A stretch of 64,000 bases of DNA from positions 61,466,108 through 61,530,107 of the forward strand of contig OX393577.1 in assembly GCA_947652605.1 (NCBI GenBank), read 5' to 3'. The notes below the pieces were generated by a model. That model made no database searches. It was not told the DNA's origin and saw nothing but the letters and a program-made list of their open reading frames with translations. The DNA comes from Elmis aenea. Its lineage: Eukaryota; Arthropoda; Insecta; Coleoptera; Elmidae. Position numbers and translations under genes: made by a program. Positions 44,463-57,271 of this stretch are shown here, piece by piece (the stretch's first letter is position 1; every line of letters begins with the position of its first letter).

Positions 44463-45119
44463 ATCTTGTAGGAAGACTAAAAATTTCTATATCGAATCTA
44501 TTAGCGCGAGGGATTAAAAGTTATTAGGTAGGGGCCGTGAATTTAAGTCCTATCGGAGGACCCTCTCGCTCGTTGCCGGTCATTGATAATCGAATCTCCG
44601 GCCCGATGTTTTACAAGTAATGCGTTTATATCCAAGCTACCGTGTAACAGGCCGAGTTGGTTGTTTGATGGACAATGCGTAGCTGTTAAATGTATGTAAT
44701 GACCTGCAATCAGGCTTGCCAAGCCACCGAATAGGGCATAAATTACCTTTAATCGTGCGTTTTAATGAATGTTTTCGTTTTATGTTTACTGCGTACTACT
44801 GCTTAATACTATATTTGCTTCGCTGAAACTAAGTTTAAACATGCATACGTCTGATGCTTTAAGGTAGTAAAATTTTTATGAAACACTAACACACTTGGAG
44901 GTTGCTTTGTTTTGTTTTCTTACACATACATTTTATAATAATAGTTTAACCTAAATTTGTTTTTAAAGAAATAACAAAAAGTCTAACGGTTAATCGGCAA
45001 GTGTAAGCAAAAAAAAATATTTCCTGTTTTCTAGGGCGCTTATAAACATAAAAAAAAATTCAGTGCATCAAATTTTTACGTTCAGCAAAATTAATAATTT
45101 TTCAAACCCATATACCTAT
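44463..45119. other. Mixed-composition DNA, no gene seen
   Basis: The block 44463-44770 is GC-richer and free of the window's repeats; it could be conserved noncoding DNA, but this is untested. Confidence 0.4.
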
Positions 45120-45333
45120 CAGTGTTTCCCAAAGTGGGCGCTGAAGCGATCCAGGGGGGCGGGCGAAAGTAGCCAAGGGTGCAATTGGGGGACCTGGGAT
45201 AAACAAGGGGACGGTGGAAGCATAAAAAAAGATTAGATAAGAAACCGCTACAGTACGAAAGTTTCTAATTGCATTTTCTTTATTATATTTAATGGAACGT
45301 GGATTCAGTGTGGTCACAAATCTGTTACCTTAA
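45120..45333 (+). mobile_element. Decayed hAT transposon: one end plus transposase C-terminus
   Basis: CAGTGTTTCCCAAAGTGG at 45120 is a common hAT terminal sequence. About 170 bp on, the + strand reads LMERGFSVVTNLLP, matching the ERGFS..N.L signature in the C-terminal dimerisation region of ZBED-like hAT transposases (family knowledge), followed by a stop. Everything between is deleted and the opposite terminus is not visible. Confidence 0.7.
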
Positions 45334-45349
45334 AATAGTTATTTATGTA

Positions 45350-45760
45350 CCAAGGCCAAAAAGTGTAACTTTTTCGGCCGCGTCTGGTTTGCTGGCCGAG
45401 ACGTAGTCGAGGCCAGCAAACAGGCAAGGCCGAAAAAGTACGTTTTGGCCGAGGTGCATATTACATTTTTTGTGCGATCGAATTAAAACAATTTAAATTT
45501 TTAGTATTTTTCAAAAATATAGGTTAGAAACTACGTGACATTCTGTCACTGACAGATGACGGCGTATGCTGTTAGCTTTAATGCAAATTTACGCTGTAGC
45601 GGCCGAAAAAGTTACTTTTCAGGCCGTTGCTAAGGGTAACGGCCTGAAAAGTTACTTTTTAGGCCGTTGCTAAGGATAACGCCGGTAATGCAGTACTTTA
45701 TGGCTGCTAACGCGTCCGTTAAACAGCTGTTTCTAGTACGATCACACAAAAATAAATTTA
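45350..45760. repeat. GGCC-rich block with 40-bp tandem duplication and X-box-like motifs
   Basis: Units 45601-45640 and 45641-45680 are 40 bp each and nearly identical: GGCC.GAAAAGTTACTTTT, then AGGCCGTTGCTAAGG.TAAC. GTTGCTAAGGGTAAC is close to the RFX X-box palindrome. Nearby at 45400-45420 a hairpin TTTGCTGGCC / GGCCAGCAAA occurs, and a longer inverted pair TTTTTGTGCGATCG (45467-45480) and CGATCACACAAAAA (45738-45751) brackets the duplication, perhaps element ends. Confidence 0.75.
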
Positions 45761-45939
45761 CTGCAAATAGGTGCCTGAAGGTGGCACGCTGATCATCGGC
45801 GCAAATTTTAAAATTAGTCCCATCTTTTAGCGCCCAAATGCGCCCTATTTTTTTTTTTTTTTTTGCTCAACGGTTTACGGAGATACGGTCAATCAATTAA
45901 TTGTGAAAAATTTACTTGGAAAGTAAGGTTAGTTGTTTA

Positions 45940-46330
45940 ATAATTGCAAACACTTGTTTACGAAATCAAGGCAAACTTTGATAGACAAATTTTTACAAAA
46001 TTAGTCATATTATAAAAATATATAGTCATATAAAATTAGTCATATCGGTCATTTTTTGCAACAAATATATAAAATTATGGATATATTTTTGAAAAGCTCA
46101 TTCTCTTTCATATAAAGTCATGGCCAACTAGGGTTTTTATTTTAAAAAAATATATGTTTACTTCATATTTCATATCTTGAAAGTCGAGGTCTGTTTTGTT
46201 TTTAAATTGAGCATAAACATCTGCTTAGAAACTTTCATAACATTTTGTTCTGTTTTAATAAATATAGAAGTTATGGTAAATTTTCAAAAATGATGAAATT
46301 CCATTCCGTTATTTTGGTGTTAAAATTGAC
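45940..46330. repeat. Dispersed repeat family P6, copy X
   Basis: Collinear with the split copy at 59570-59676 plus 60601-60830: ATTGCAAACA.C, TTTTTGCAACAAATA, TTTTTGAAAAGC, TCATGGCCAAC and onward. The right end found at 60985 is not present here. Confidence 0.75.
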
Positions 46331-47711
46331 ACTATTTTTTACTGGTTATGTCAAACTACCAAATATAAATCGTTTATTAACAAATTTTGCCTTAAACTAA
46401 CAACAATTGCTAACACATAATCTGAGCAAAAACATATGAATATAGCAACATTTATACACCAACCCATGCAATAGAAGTAAAGGGTTATCAAAATATTGCA
46501 AAACATGTAGAATTGTCTAAAATAAAATATTTTAGCAAATTGCAACATTAATGGTGCCCAATAGTTGTTAAAAAATGATTAAAAGTTTGTCATATTTGTT
46601 AACTAATATAAAGTAACTTGCAAAGAAGAAAGTCATTCAAAGATTTTACAATGAAGTGGACTAAAAAAATGTTATTCCCAAATGACTAAACACATTTAAA
46701 GTGTCCTAAATCATTACAAACTGTGATAGCAAGGTACATTCGGTTACCAAAAATGTTTAGTTATTACTGCTAAAGTTTACTTTACAGCGCAGCCATTTAT
46801 AAAATATACAGAAAATTGTCTATAAAGAGTTAAAACACGCACGTATTCAAAAGTTAAACATTTAAACAGGATTATCCTTCTAACCCATAAACTTGGGAGT
46901 TTATTTTAACGATACCTTTGAGCATTTTAAGGTCTGTTATATAACGGTTTAAAGCGAACTAGTTTTATAATTTAAAAACTATTTTCAAATAATAATCTGG
47001 AGCAAATGTTTCTATCAAACGTGTTATTCAAAAGTTTTATAAGAAACCAGCCGCTAGTTATTAAGGAGTTAAGAATCTAATCCAAAATTAAACTAATCAT
47101 GCAAAATTTGCAATGGATATTAAGTTTTAATTGAAACATACTTTAGTTGTTATTTCTACTCGTAATAATAATCGAATTTTAGCTTGCATCACAGACTCGA
47201 AAATATTCGGTCATCCAGAGCGGTGGGCTTTAAAAAACAATTTTTAAAAACGAAATCTCGAGTGTTTGATAGCGATATCAGCTTATGGCGTTTAAAATTA
47301 GCCCTCTTAAGCAAATTTTGTACGTCAATTTTATTTTTGTGCTCGAATTATGTCATTTTATAAGTCGTAAAAAGTTTTAACACTTCAAAAATACGACCTC
47401 GCCAGGATATAAAATGAAGTTTGAAGTGGAAATTATGGCCTATTTGGTACTGTATCTTCTTTGTAACGAGTAAGGCCAGCAAGACGTAAAACGTTCGTAA
47501 TTATGCAAAATGTTCGAAATATCGGATAACGTAAAATGAAATTGGGCGATATTTATTCAGGTTATTATCTTCATAATCGTAACTCATAGTCGTTTTGTTC
47601 GTAATGCATCATTGCTAACGTAATTCAAACTTTTAGCCCAAGGAAATTCGTCAAATACAACTGTAGTTCAAATTTAATAACTTCCTTTAAAAGATATTGC
47701 AGGGTTAAGCT
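46331..47711. other. AT-rich DNA, no gene seen
   Basis: Nothing recognised. Confidence 0.5.
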
Positions 47712-48322
47712 GACAAGGGAGGGTTATATGTGCAACTGGTCATTTCCTTCGAAAAAAATGGAGGAAAAACTGAAGAGTTAAATAATAAAGGTAATTTTTG
47801 CGATGAAACCGTCAGAGATTAAATCGAAATTCTTTTATTTAACAATGCGCGCACCTTTTGCAAGTAAAATGGTGCAAATTTTTTGAAAAATTCTCAAACG
47901 GTTCCGGAGAAAAACGCGAAACACGAAGCCCTTGTAAAAACGGTTTTCCCTATGTTAAACGCCTAATCGAGTCGCATAAATTTAGTTATACAACTTCTCA
48001 CATCATAGCGCTTTTGCAGGGGTTTCATTTTTGACGTTTTTCTCCTGAACCGTTTAAGATTTTTTCAAAAACTTTTACTTGCAAAGGATGAGTGAATTGA
48101 TAAATAGAAAAATTTTGATTATATTTCTGACGGTTTCGTGACCAACGCGATCACAAAAATTACTTCTATTATTCAACTTTTCAGTTTGTAGCTACCCTAT
48201 TTTTCCGAAGGAAATGGCCAGTGGCACATAGAACTCTGCAAAGCATTTAGTTGTGATGGTCTTGATGCAATAATTACCCCTATCAGATTCTAGCGACAAC
48301 ATATCGTGACCTTTCCTAGCGA
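47712..48322. mobile_element. Palindromic MITE, family P7, copy 2
   Basis: Collinear with 36051-36753, including AATGGTGCAAATTTTTTGAA and CGGTTCCGGAGAAAAACGCG. The left arm lacks about 100 bp just inside GACAAGGGAG, while the right arm keeps AGATTCTAGCGACAACATAT. Unlike copy 1 it has no LINE sequence beside it. Confidence 0.85.
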
Positions 48323-50559
48323 GAAACTATTAGAAAATTAGAATTCAAAGAAAACGCTACAGGACAAGCGGTTTTCAATTTAATGTACAAAATTGCACAC
48401 TACAATAATCACCTACAATGTAAGCGATTATTGGATCCTAAATAAACAAAAATTTACTGTTTCCCTTTTTATTATGCAGCCTCGCACCTAAAAGTAAATA
48501 GATGTAAGAATAAGATGTAGAAGAAGATTTCCGATCAAGATAAACACAAAAGATAAAGTAAGATTCATATCACGTATTAATTCAGGAATGAAAAAACAAT
48601 ATGATTAATCCGCACATTCATAAAATTTAATATTCAAATCAAAAACTGTTTGCGTGTTACTACATGAAGCACGAGTTTAAATCGTAATGAAATGCGTACG
48701 AGTTGTTCTTATCAAGAAATATAAATATAACTGAGACTGCTAATTTTGATACTTTATTTTGAATGCAGGTTTATTTATTACAAAACTTCCCTCCACAAAA
48801 ATTTTCAGTTTTCAAAAATAATTTTTTAGATTTCAATAACACTTCTACATCATTATATAAATAAAATTTAAATTAAAAGTAAACGTTATTTGACACCGTG
48901 CTTTATTTACGAACGAAGAAATATCACTCATTTTATATATACGTAAATAGATTTTAAGTAATGGTAATATAGGAGCTATTACACAGTTGAATTTCACTTA
49001 GCGCTTCTGTTTTAATTATTACGCGTGAAATCGAATTTCAATTATATCAAGTTAATATTGAACGTAATTGATAATTTGAGCTAGATATTATAACTAACCT
49101 ACCTAAATCTAACAATCAATACCACTTCATAAGCAATTAGCATCTGCTATTGGGTTTAATAGGTTGTTATTCAAAATTTAAACTTAAATATTGGTTTATT
49201 TATTACAGTTTTTTTTCTTACAGTATTTATTGGAAATCAATTGCAAAAAGTAACGCAAAAATGTGCAATGTATTAACGTTTATAAATAAATCAAGGCGCG
49301 CAGGAGAATAACAAAAGCACAAAGCTCTCGTCTGTCATTTGTTTTAAGATTTATCCACAGCACTCTAATTTTGCAGAGTTCGTTTACGTTTAATGTAACA
49401 TAATAAGTAATTTTCTCATTATTTACAATAAAACACTTTTTTATTTAAATGTTTGTGTAGAAAAGATCACCATTTTTGCATAGTTTTAACAATCCCCAAC
49501 CTACACACAGTATTTTTTTAAGTCAACGGTTTCATGCAATATTAAGACAAGTTATTCACGTATGCTCATTTTTTTTACAAAGACGTTTTGTGAAGTTATT
49601 CCCACGTGTTTTGTAAAATGTCTTTTTAATAATTGTGCGTGCTGCAAAAACAATTACATCTCCGTCAATTTACGTTGTGATAAAAATCATAAACCTGGCA
49701 TTATCCACTTTATTTCACTCGTACCGATTGTAGAAATTCCTTGCATAAAAATGCATCGCACGAAGTTTGTTATTTTCATATTTAAATAAACCCTAATTTA
49801 CAAAGGACGTTGGTATGTTTTTAACTGAATAAAATTACAGAAAAAATGTGGGCTTCATTTAAATCTCCGGCTTTGTGTGTCGTACTTTGATAAAAAAGCA
49901 CACATTTTGATCATTACAATTTTATACATTCAAATATCAAAAGTTGGTATTACAGAGAGATGTGCTCTTTTTAATTAAACAAATACAGAATTGGCTTTAG
50001 TTTACGGTTAAACAACAAAGGCACACGGACAATGTTTGTGTTTTAAAAACTTGTTTGGCGGACTTTTATTTCAAAATTAATTAATGGACATACTAGGAAT
50101 CGTCTATCGTATAAATCCATAATATTTTGATATTAAAATTCTGCAAAATATGCAGCGCAATAAAATCTTAATTACGATATTTTAAAACGATTTAGTAGCT
50201 GTTTTGGTTATCAAACTACCGTTTGAATGCTTGCACATTATAAAAACGTCAAGAGATTGGTGCATAAATTAGACAAAAATATTTTAAGTAGTTGTTTTTA
50301 AATTTTAAATTAATATGTTAGCAACCATTCGCTTCACAAAATAGACAGCGTATTGTAACGATTTAAATAGATTTGGCACCAAAATTGCTTACTACCAAAC
50401 TATGGTCATAAGAATTATGGTTTTACAAAATTTCTTGTTCCATGTAAAACTTTAATGAAAGTGGTAAGGTTATGAAGGATTTCCTAAAATATGCTTAAAT
50501 TTTATATTGACACTAATAAACTAAATTAAACAATTTATAATACAAAGCTAAATTTGTAT
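48323..50559. other. AT-rich DNA, no gene seen
   Basis: No repeat family or protein motif recognised. The frame at 49562-49789 contains several Cys with no known spacing. Confidence 0.5.
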
Positions 50560-51980
50560 TTTACATATTCCGTTGCCTTGGCTGATAAGTTACGAGTTAC
50601 GAGGTTTTAATTTTTGCTGTTATCAAAAAAATAGCTTTCTAGATTTGCAAAAAATTCAGGAAATTTTAAATGTTAATCATCTCCGTTGCCATGGGTGATT
50701 AGAAAAAAGTGATGGTAGAAAATGCCATTTTTTGCGGTGCAAAATGTTGAAATATATTTGTTTAAAAATCGCTTTAATTCTGCAATAAAGAACAAACTTC
50801 AATTTTTTGGAGGATCTACTTCTGCAAAAAAAATTCAGGAAACCTTAATATGGACGATAGATAAACTACAAAGAGCCAATGTTTTGAATCTTAACATCTC
50901 CGTTGCCTTGGTTGATAACTAAATAATTAAACAATTTATAATACAAGGCTACATTTTTATCTTAAATATCTTAGGAGTACATAAAGGTTTTAATTTTTGC
51001 TGATAACAAAAAAGAGGCTTCTACTTTTGCAAACCATTTTAAGATAAATTAAATATAAATGATAAACTAAATAAGCCAATTTTTTAAATTCTAAACCTCT
51101 TCGTTGCCTTGGCTTATAATTTAAAGAGGCTTTTAAACAAAAGGCTTCTAATTTTCCCAAAAATTTGAAGACACGTTTGATAAAGTCGAGAAACTAATAG
51201 TAAATTTTTCAATATTTTTACGGTACAAAAGTCGATATTAATTTGTTAAAAAATCGCTTTAATTGTGAGATAAGGGGCACACAATTTCAAGATACACTAA
51301 ATAGGGAAGATAATTTACAATTAATTAGCCAATATTTTTAATCCTAAACATCTCCGTTGCCATGGTTGATGAGAAAAATTCATAGTGGAAAAAGTGTTTT
51401 TTTTTGCGATACAAATGTCGATAATAATTTGTTAAAAAATCGCTTTAATTGTGAGATAAGGGGCACGCAATTTCAAGATACACTAAATATGGAAGATAAT
51501 TTACAATTAACTAGCCAATGTTTTTAATCCTAAACATCTCCGTTGCCATAGTTGATGAGAAAAATTCATAGCGGAAAAAGTATTATTTTGCGATACAACA
51601 GTAGATATTAATTTGTTGAAAAATCGCTTTAATTGTGAGATAAGGGGCCCACAATTTCAAGATACATTAAAAATGGAAGATAATTTACATCTAATTAATC
51701 AATATTTTTAATCCTAAACATCTCCGTTGCCTTGCCTGATGGGGCTTTGACTTCTCTTAATAACAAAAAAGGGGCTTCTAATTTAGCACAAATTTCTCAA
51801 GTCACGCTGAAGAATATGGTCGACAAACTAAAATTACTTAATTTTTACTTAAACGTCTCCGTTAACATGACTGACAAAAAAAAATTCAGAGAGGAAAAAA
51901 TAGTGTGTAAGTTGTTGACGCTATAAAATGTTGATATTCATTTGTTTAATCTTCGCTTTAATTTTAAGATAAATGACAAA
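50560..51980. repeat. Degenerate ~185-bp tandem array with CTCCGTTGCC motif
   Basis: The motif CATCTCCGTTGCCATGG.TGAT, or variants, recurs at about 50570, 50683, 50900, 51101, 51354, 51540, 51724 and 51859. The three best units (51354, 51540, 51724) are spaced 184-186 bp and share TCGCTTTAATTGTGAGATAA, TTCAAGATACA and GAAGATAATTTACA. Outer units are eroded or have indels. CGTTGCCATGGTTGAT resembles an X-box half-palindrome. Short frames at 50722-50922 and 51732-51926 fall out of the array and differ from unit to unit. Confidence 0.88.
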
Positions 51981-54900
51981 CTTTCCATTTTTTAAAATAA
52001 GCTTCACGTTCTATGGTAAAATATCGCTAGAGTCGATTCAGTCCGTGGCAGCTAATCATAACGAGTATCTTCCGAGTTCCCGATAACTTCACGTGTTAAT
52101 TTTATACAAATATTTATAAATGTTCGTGAGCAAGGTGCATAATCCGTGAGATCGTGATTGTAGTGGCGATATCCATCTTAAAGTATATGAGCACAGCGGA
52201 GGCGCGCGAATCGGTTCCACACTTAGCGGCAATTCTAGAGCCATCGGGTTAAATCTAAACGTTCGCATTATCAGCAGCCATTATGGAGGGCAATTAAATA
52301 AACAATTTAAAAAGCTTTAAGCGCTTGTACTTGCTTCGGCACATCCAATAAATTTTTCGTATCGAATGCGCCTATCTGGCAAGGAACAATTAGGGGCAAC
52401 ACCTGATTCGGACAAATTTAAAAGAAACAGCGCAGGGCCAAGTTGATTCATGCCTTTATTTGTTCGTTAACAACTTCGCGTTACCGAATAAGATAATTTC
52501 GTGATTGTTATGAGCGACTGACGATCAGAAAATCTCATAACCGAAAACGTGTTCGTAACTAACTCAAATTTATTTCAAAACAGAAGTTGTACTTGGGCAA
52601 AAATAAGACTCCTCATGAATATGGCATTGCTTTAAATAAGTGGTCGATTTATTAGTTCAAAAATTAGTTCCATGACTTTTTTAGGCGAAGTATGGTTGTT
52701 TTTAAGGTTTTATGTTAAGTATTTCTTAACTGCATATTTTTTTTCTAACGCAACCAAAACGGAAAACGTTAAAGATCAAACGGAACTTCGAAAAGTGAAT
52801 CATCTGATTTTAAGGGCTATAATATTCGAAAAAACATTTTTTAAAATACAGTGGCCTAAACTTTGACGTTTAGGTATTACTCGGTGCGTAAAAATTAAAA
52901 AAACGATGATTTTGGGGGTGTTATTGCGAAAATTTTTAATATAAAATCCAGGCTAAAAATCTCGAAAAAGAGTTTTTGTTTTGCAAACATAAAAAAACGC
53001 AATTTTCTATTAGGTACTTGAAGAACGTTTCCAAGCACTGGAGGAGGTCTTTTTAAAACCGAACTGATGGTTTGTGATAATGTCAGAATCAGAAGTAAGC
53101 CCTTCTGTTTTTCAAAAGTCAAAATTATATTTCAACTGAATTTATTAAGGATGTTATTCATAATTTGTATTGTATCTACTAGTATTAGCGTAATTTTACA
53201 CACTTTAACGAATAATTTTGCGGTACGATTAAAAAACGAAAACAAGTTTTACTTGCAGATACTAATTTTTTGCCATGTTTACGATTGTAAAGGACACATT
53301 TTTCGTAACGTATATCTGCAAACTGATAAGCGTGCTGTTAAAATGCCAGAGGTCGCAAAATTTTGGCGGCAATTTCTTTGGTGCGTATCCATCCACACCG
53401 ACAAATTTAATAAATTCATACAAAATTTCACAATTTTTTTGTAACATTAGGATTTTGCGTAAGATTCTAATGTTTGAAAAAATAAGTACAGGTGCACGAT
53501 AAATGCAGGTTGCATATATCTCTCATTGATAATAAGTTTTCAGCGTATGTAACGATACGATACGATAGCGCTTTTTTTTTTGCAAAATTTTGTTTTTGAT
53601 GCGGTTTAGTTGTATAATACTTTAACTTCGTCAACTTGTTCCGAATGAACTGGTTTTCTGTATGTACACTGGATTATTTTTTCTGAATGTAGCCAAAATG
53701 CTACAAGCTGGGAAAACGCGATTTTTAAATATCCGGAAAAGCTCTTTTTATAATTTTCTTTTCTCCGAAGCACAAGGTCACTATTCTTATTTCCGCACGC
53801 GAATATTTTTAGTTAAATGGATTGTTGAGATAATTCATTCACGCTACACTCTCATTCTCAAAAAAAGCAATATTACTTACATAAATGGTAAAAATATCCA
53901 AAATGTTCACTCAAAACCGTAACAAAATGTATAATTCCACTGCACTGCCAATAACTGTGAACCACAAAACATCCAAACGTTACTATCAGCGTAAACAAAA
54001 CTTCGCCGTTTTTATAATCACTGATATCCTTAATTTAACTCGGAGAAGGTTTTTCTGTATAGTTTAGCACTTTTGCCTCAACTGAAGCATTCGATTAATT
54101 AAAAGTACACCACTGTAAATTAAAAACAAAACTTTATTTCTTGTTAAGTCGTTACAACTCCCAAAAAAGTAACTCAAGCCTCGTAATCCAATTAATAATG
54201 CAAAATCCAATTAATTTTTAGAGAGGTCCTTCACAGTAGCAAACTTCAGTAACAGGTATTGTTTTTATAAACTGATATCTCTAATTACCAGCTTACGCGA
54301 AAATAACCCGCGCGATATCCTTCAATTTCGGTTAAAAAAAACTTTTTATAAGGGCTGAAAATAAACCCGGAGTATTCCGGTTACACAACGCAAGCTCGTA
54401 GTGTGCGCTGAAACAATCGACATACGCGAGTCGAACGCACAGGAGTAACTAAACCGACTCGAACTGCTCGGGTCGGCAGCCAGCAATACACTGAGGACGA
54501 GTTCCCTTCCATCGTTCCACCAGAGAGAGACAGAATCGTTCCTAATCAATCTCGTCAGACAGAGAACGTACAATGTCGTTCGTAATTATATGGAATCAGA
54601 AACAACCTTCTTATAGCGGGATCAAGTAGCCCAGTACACTGTTAGCGAGATTGTTCAACGTTTGACAAAGGGTGAACTTGGATTAATTAACGTAATTAGT
54701 CCGGACTTAACGCTTTTTGTTCGTCTATTAGTTCGATTTTGGTGAGGTCGGATAATGCATGATCAATGGACTTATCTAACATCAAAATTTCGACTAATAA
54801 CGACTAATAACGACTTATCACAGAGAGTTACAAAGTGATCTAAAATACCGAAACAAAAGACAATATTGTAGATAGGGGCACAGTTTTATCTTGAAGCTTT

Positions 54901-55370
54901 ATTGGTATATCTGTTTTTGTGGGGTAACCCTTGCCGTAAATATTATCTCTTATTTATTTATTACATGGCATTTCCTAATGGAAACAAACACTGATTATAA
55001 ACTCGTATACTCCTCTAAGCTTTGAAATATTCAACACATTCCTCTCAAATTAATGTGCACATTAACCCTTCTCAATAAACTAAAAAATTTATTTTCATCC
55101 TTCAGAAAGTAATTTTAGACCAGCAATAATAAATTGTCCCATTTGTTCTCATAAAGCTATAACACACTGTTAAATATTTAGATTATTTAGTAATTTGAGG
55201 ACGGTAACTGCAGTTTTAAGAAGGTAATAGCTAAAAATAAGTAAGTATAACTCTAACAACTAAGACGTTTCCTAAACTCAAGCACACGAATTTTTAAGAA
55301 AAAATATTTTTAAATTTACTTTCAGTCACTTTGTTAGGGTAATCCCAAGAAAAAATATACAGTGCAATCT
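51981..55370. other. Long stretch without repeats or recognised genes
   Basis: Two parts are GC-richer and repeat-free: 52010-52560 and 54360-54600. The second holds closely packed purine/pyrimidine blocks (GAGAGAGACAGAATCG) and could be an untranslated first exon or promoter, but no start, splice or TATA evidence is decisive. The rest is AT-rich with noise-like frames (53067-53444 is the longest, 125 codons, no motif). Confidence 0.4.
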
Positions 55371-55656
55371 CTATAGCATGATGATGTGGGTTAAATGTGT
55401 GTTCCGCTCGCGCTGCAGACTGCTATAGGGGGATTGACCCCCTCTTCAGTCGTTAGAGGTACAAGGATAGTGGGTAAGGATGTGGATAATCAAGGATGAG
55501 CAAGGATAGGTGGAAGTATGGCCACGGCATTTGCCTTAACTGTAGAGGAAACCACCTGAAACCTCTACAATGACAGTCGGCCCTGGGATTCGAACCCATG
55601 ACTTCCCGATTGCAAGTTAGGTTGTGAACACAACCAGCCACCGAGCTATAGCATGA
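55371..55656 (-). mobile_element. tRNA-derived SINE, copy 2, with target-site duplication
   Basis: Minus-strand head at about 55645 with A-box-like TGGCTGGTTGTG and B box GGTTCGAATCC (~55585-55595), then the same body as copy 1 and a short ACACACA tail at about 55398. CTATAGCATGA occurs at 55371-55381 and 55646-55656, an 11-bp target-site duplication. It keeps about 20 bp near 55440 that copy 1 lacks or has changed. The minus-strand frame 55453-55713 is incidental. Confidence 0.9.
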
Positions 55657-56355
55657 GCATATCCCATAATGGGTGAGTCCAAAACATGAACGATAGAATA
55701 ATTCGCGCTCCAAAACGTGAACAACTAATGAAGCAAGCAGTAGGTAATGTAAATAATCAGTTACTCTGTTTGCAAAAAAGAAACCCTGCCTAGATTTGTT
55801 TAGACTTGTTTAATATTAATCCAAACTTTGACCACGCGTGGTGCAACTATTATAGTGATGATGACGTCTAAGAAGCCAAATAAATTTGCGTTGGAGGAAA
55901 AAAAAGCAACTTTTATTAGACATAAAGAAGGAATGTGGAGTGACTACTTTGTCAAAAAAATACGGGGCAGCACAATTCCACCTTATGTGTTCTTAAAAAG
56001 AAGGAAGCAAAATTTACCCCAACTCTTGCTATGACATATTCTGGGCCAGAAAAATGAATATCTTTGAGAACTTCAGAATTTACCATGATGGAAAAGACAT
56101 TCTATAAATGGTTTTTGCGACAAAGAGAATAAAATGGTCCAATAAGTGGTGGTGTTATTCTGAAAGAGGCAATTTTTACGACAAGATTGGAAAAAATTGA
56201 CATACACTAGCTCAGGATTGTTAAAAAAAAATTAAGTGCGGTATGGTATACGTTCCCTGACTATTACTGGAGAAAAATTATCTTCACAACCAAAGCTTTC
56301 TACAAAAACTTGCAAATAAAATTGAGGAGTGTAATAAAACCCATGATCAGTTGTA

Positions 56356-57271
56356 AAGGGTTTTCCAATAAGAATGATGTGATTTTTAAATAAAATTTTA
56401 ACCATGGTTAAGATGTTATAAATGTCATTAGTTGTCATTTGTATTAACTATACCCTGACAATTCATCATGGTTAAATACACCCTTTAAGAACGTTTGGTT
56501 ATTATCCAAAAGTTTTATAAAAACAGACGTTCTTTAGTAAACACTCAACCCCACCATGCCATAAACCACACCATATAGTGACCTTTTGCGAATGCAAGGG
56601 CTTCTCGTGAATCTCTTGTGGATTGTTTTCACACCAAAAACGACAATTTTGTTTGTTAACAAATCCACTCAACCAGAAATGAGCTTAATCTGAAAAGATA
56701 ATTTTATGCCCAAAATTACGATTCGTTTCAAGTTGCTCTAAAGCCCAAGCAGCAAAGTCACGGCGCTTACGATGGTCAAGTGGCTTCAGTTCTTGAGTCA
56801 ATACAATCTTATACGGGTGTAAATTCAAGTCTTTTCGCAAAATACGCCACGAGGTCGTTCTTCTGTGCCTAATTCTTGAGCACGACGAGGAATAGATACA
56901 TTTGGAACCTCTTCAACGCTATCTCTATAGCAGCAATGTTCACTTCACTTCTTGCATTTCGACGTCTTGTTGGTGTTTTCGCATCGCAAAGAGTAAAATC
57001 CCTTTCAAATTTTTCAACAATTCTATGAATAGCAAGCACAGAAGGGCGATTATATGGACCATAGTCTTCGCGAAGTGCACGTTGAGTAAAAAAAGAACGT
57101 CTGTTTTCATAAAACTTTTGGATAATAACCAAACGTTCTTGAAGGGTGTGTTTAACCATGATGAATTGTCAGGGTATAGTCAATACAAATGACAACTAAT
57201 GACATTTATAACATCTTAACCATGGTTAAAATTTCATTTAAAAATCATATCATTCTTATTGGAAAACCCTT
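56356..57271 (-). mobile_element. Mariner-superfamily element with snap-back structure
   Basis: Ends AAGGGTTTTCCAATAAGAAT and the exact inverse at the right, flanked by TA (56354-56355 and 57272-57273). The inverted repeats are unusually long, about 180 bp, because the left end is an inverted copy of the right (5') end and includes the first ~20 codons of the transposase gene. Between them lies a broken transposase. The original 3' end seems to have been replaced. Inserted in the Tigger-like relic above. Confidence 0.9.
56535..57159 (-). pseudogene. Mariner-type transposase, truncated, frameshifted
   Basis: Reading leftward from the ATG at 57159: MVKHTLQERLVIIQKFYENR, the N-terminal helix-turn-helix region with a second helix pair (PSVLAIHRIVEKFERDF), SVEEVPNVSIPRRAQELG in a second frame, SWRILRKDLNLHPYKI and LDHRKRRDFAAWALEQLE in a third, then KIIFSD, a stop where Glu is expected, and AHFWLSGFVNKQNC...IHEKPLHSQKVTIWCGLW. 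SDEAHFWL contains the first catalytic Asp (present). The coding sequence stops abruptly at about 56535, where inverted 5'-end sequence begins, so the second and third catalytic residues are gone. At least two frameshifts and one stop. Confidence 0.9.

Noticed and set aside
53067..53444. 125-codon plus-strand reading frame
   Set aside because: No motif, no codon bias distinct from AT-rich background, and overlapped by another frame of similar quality on each strand.
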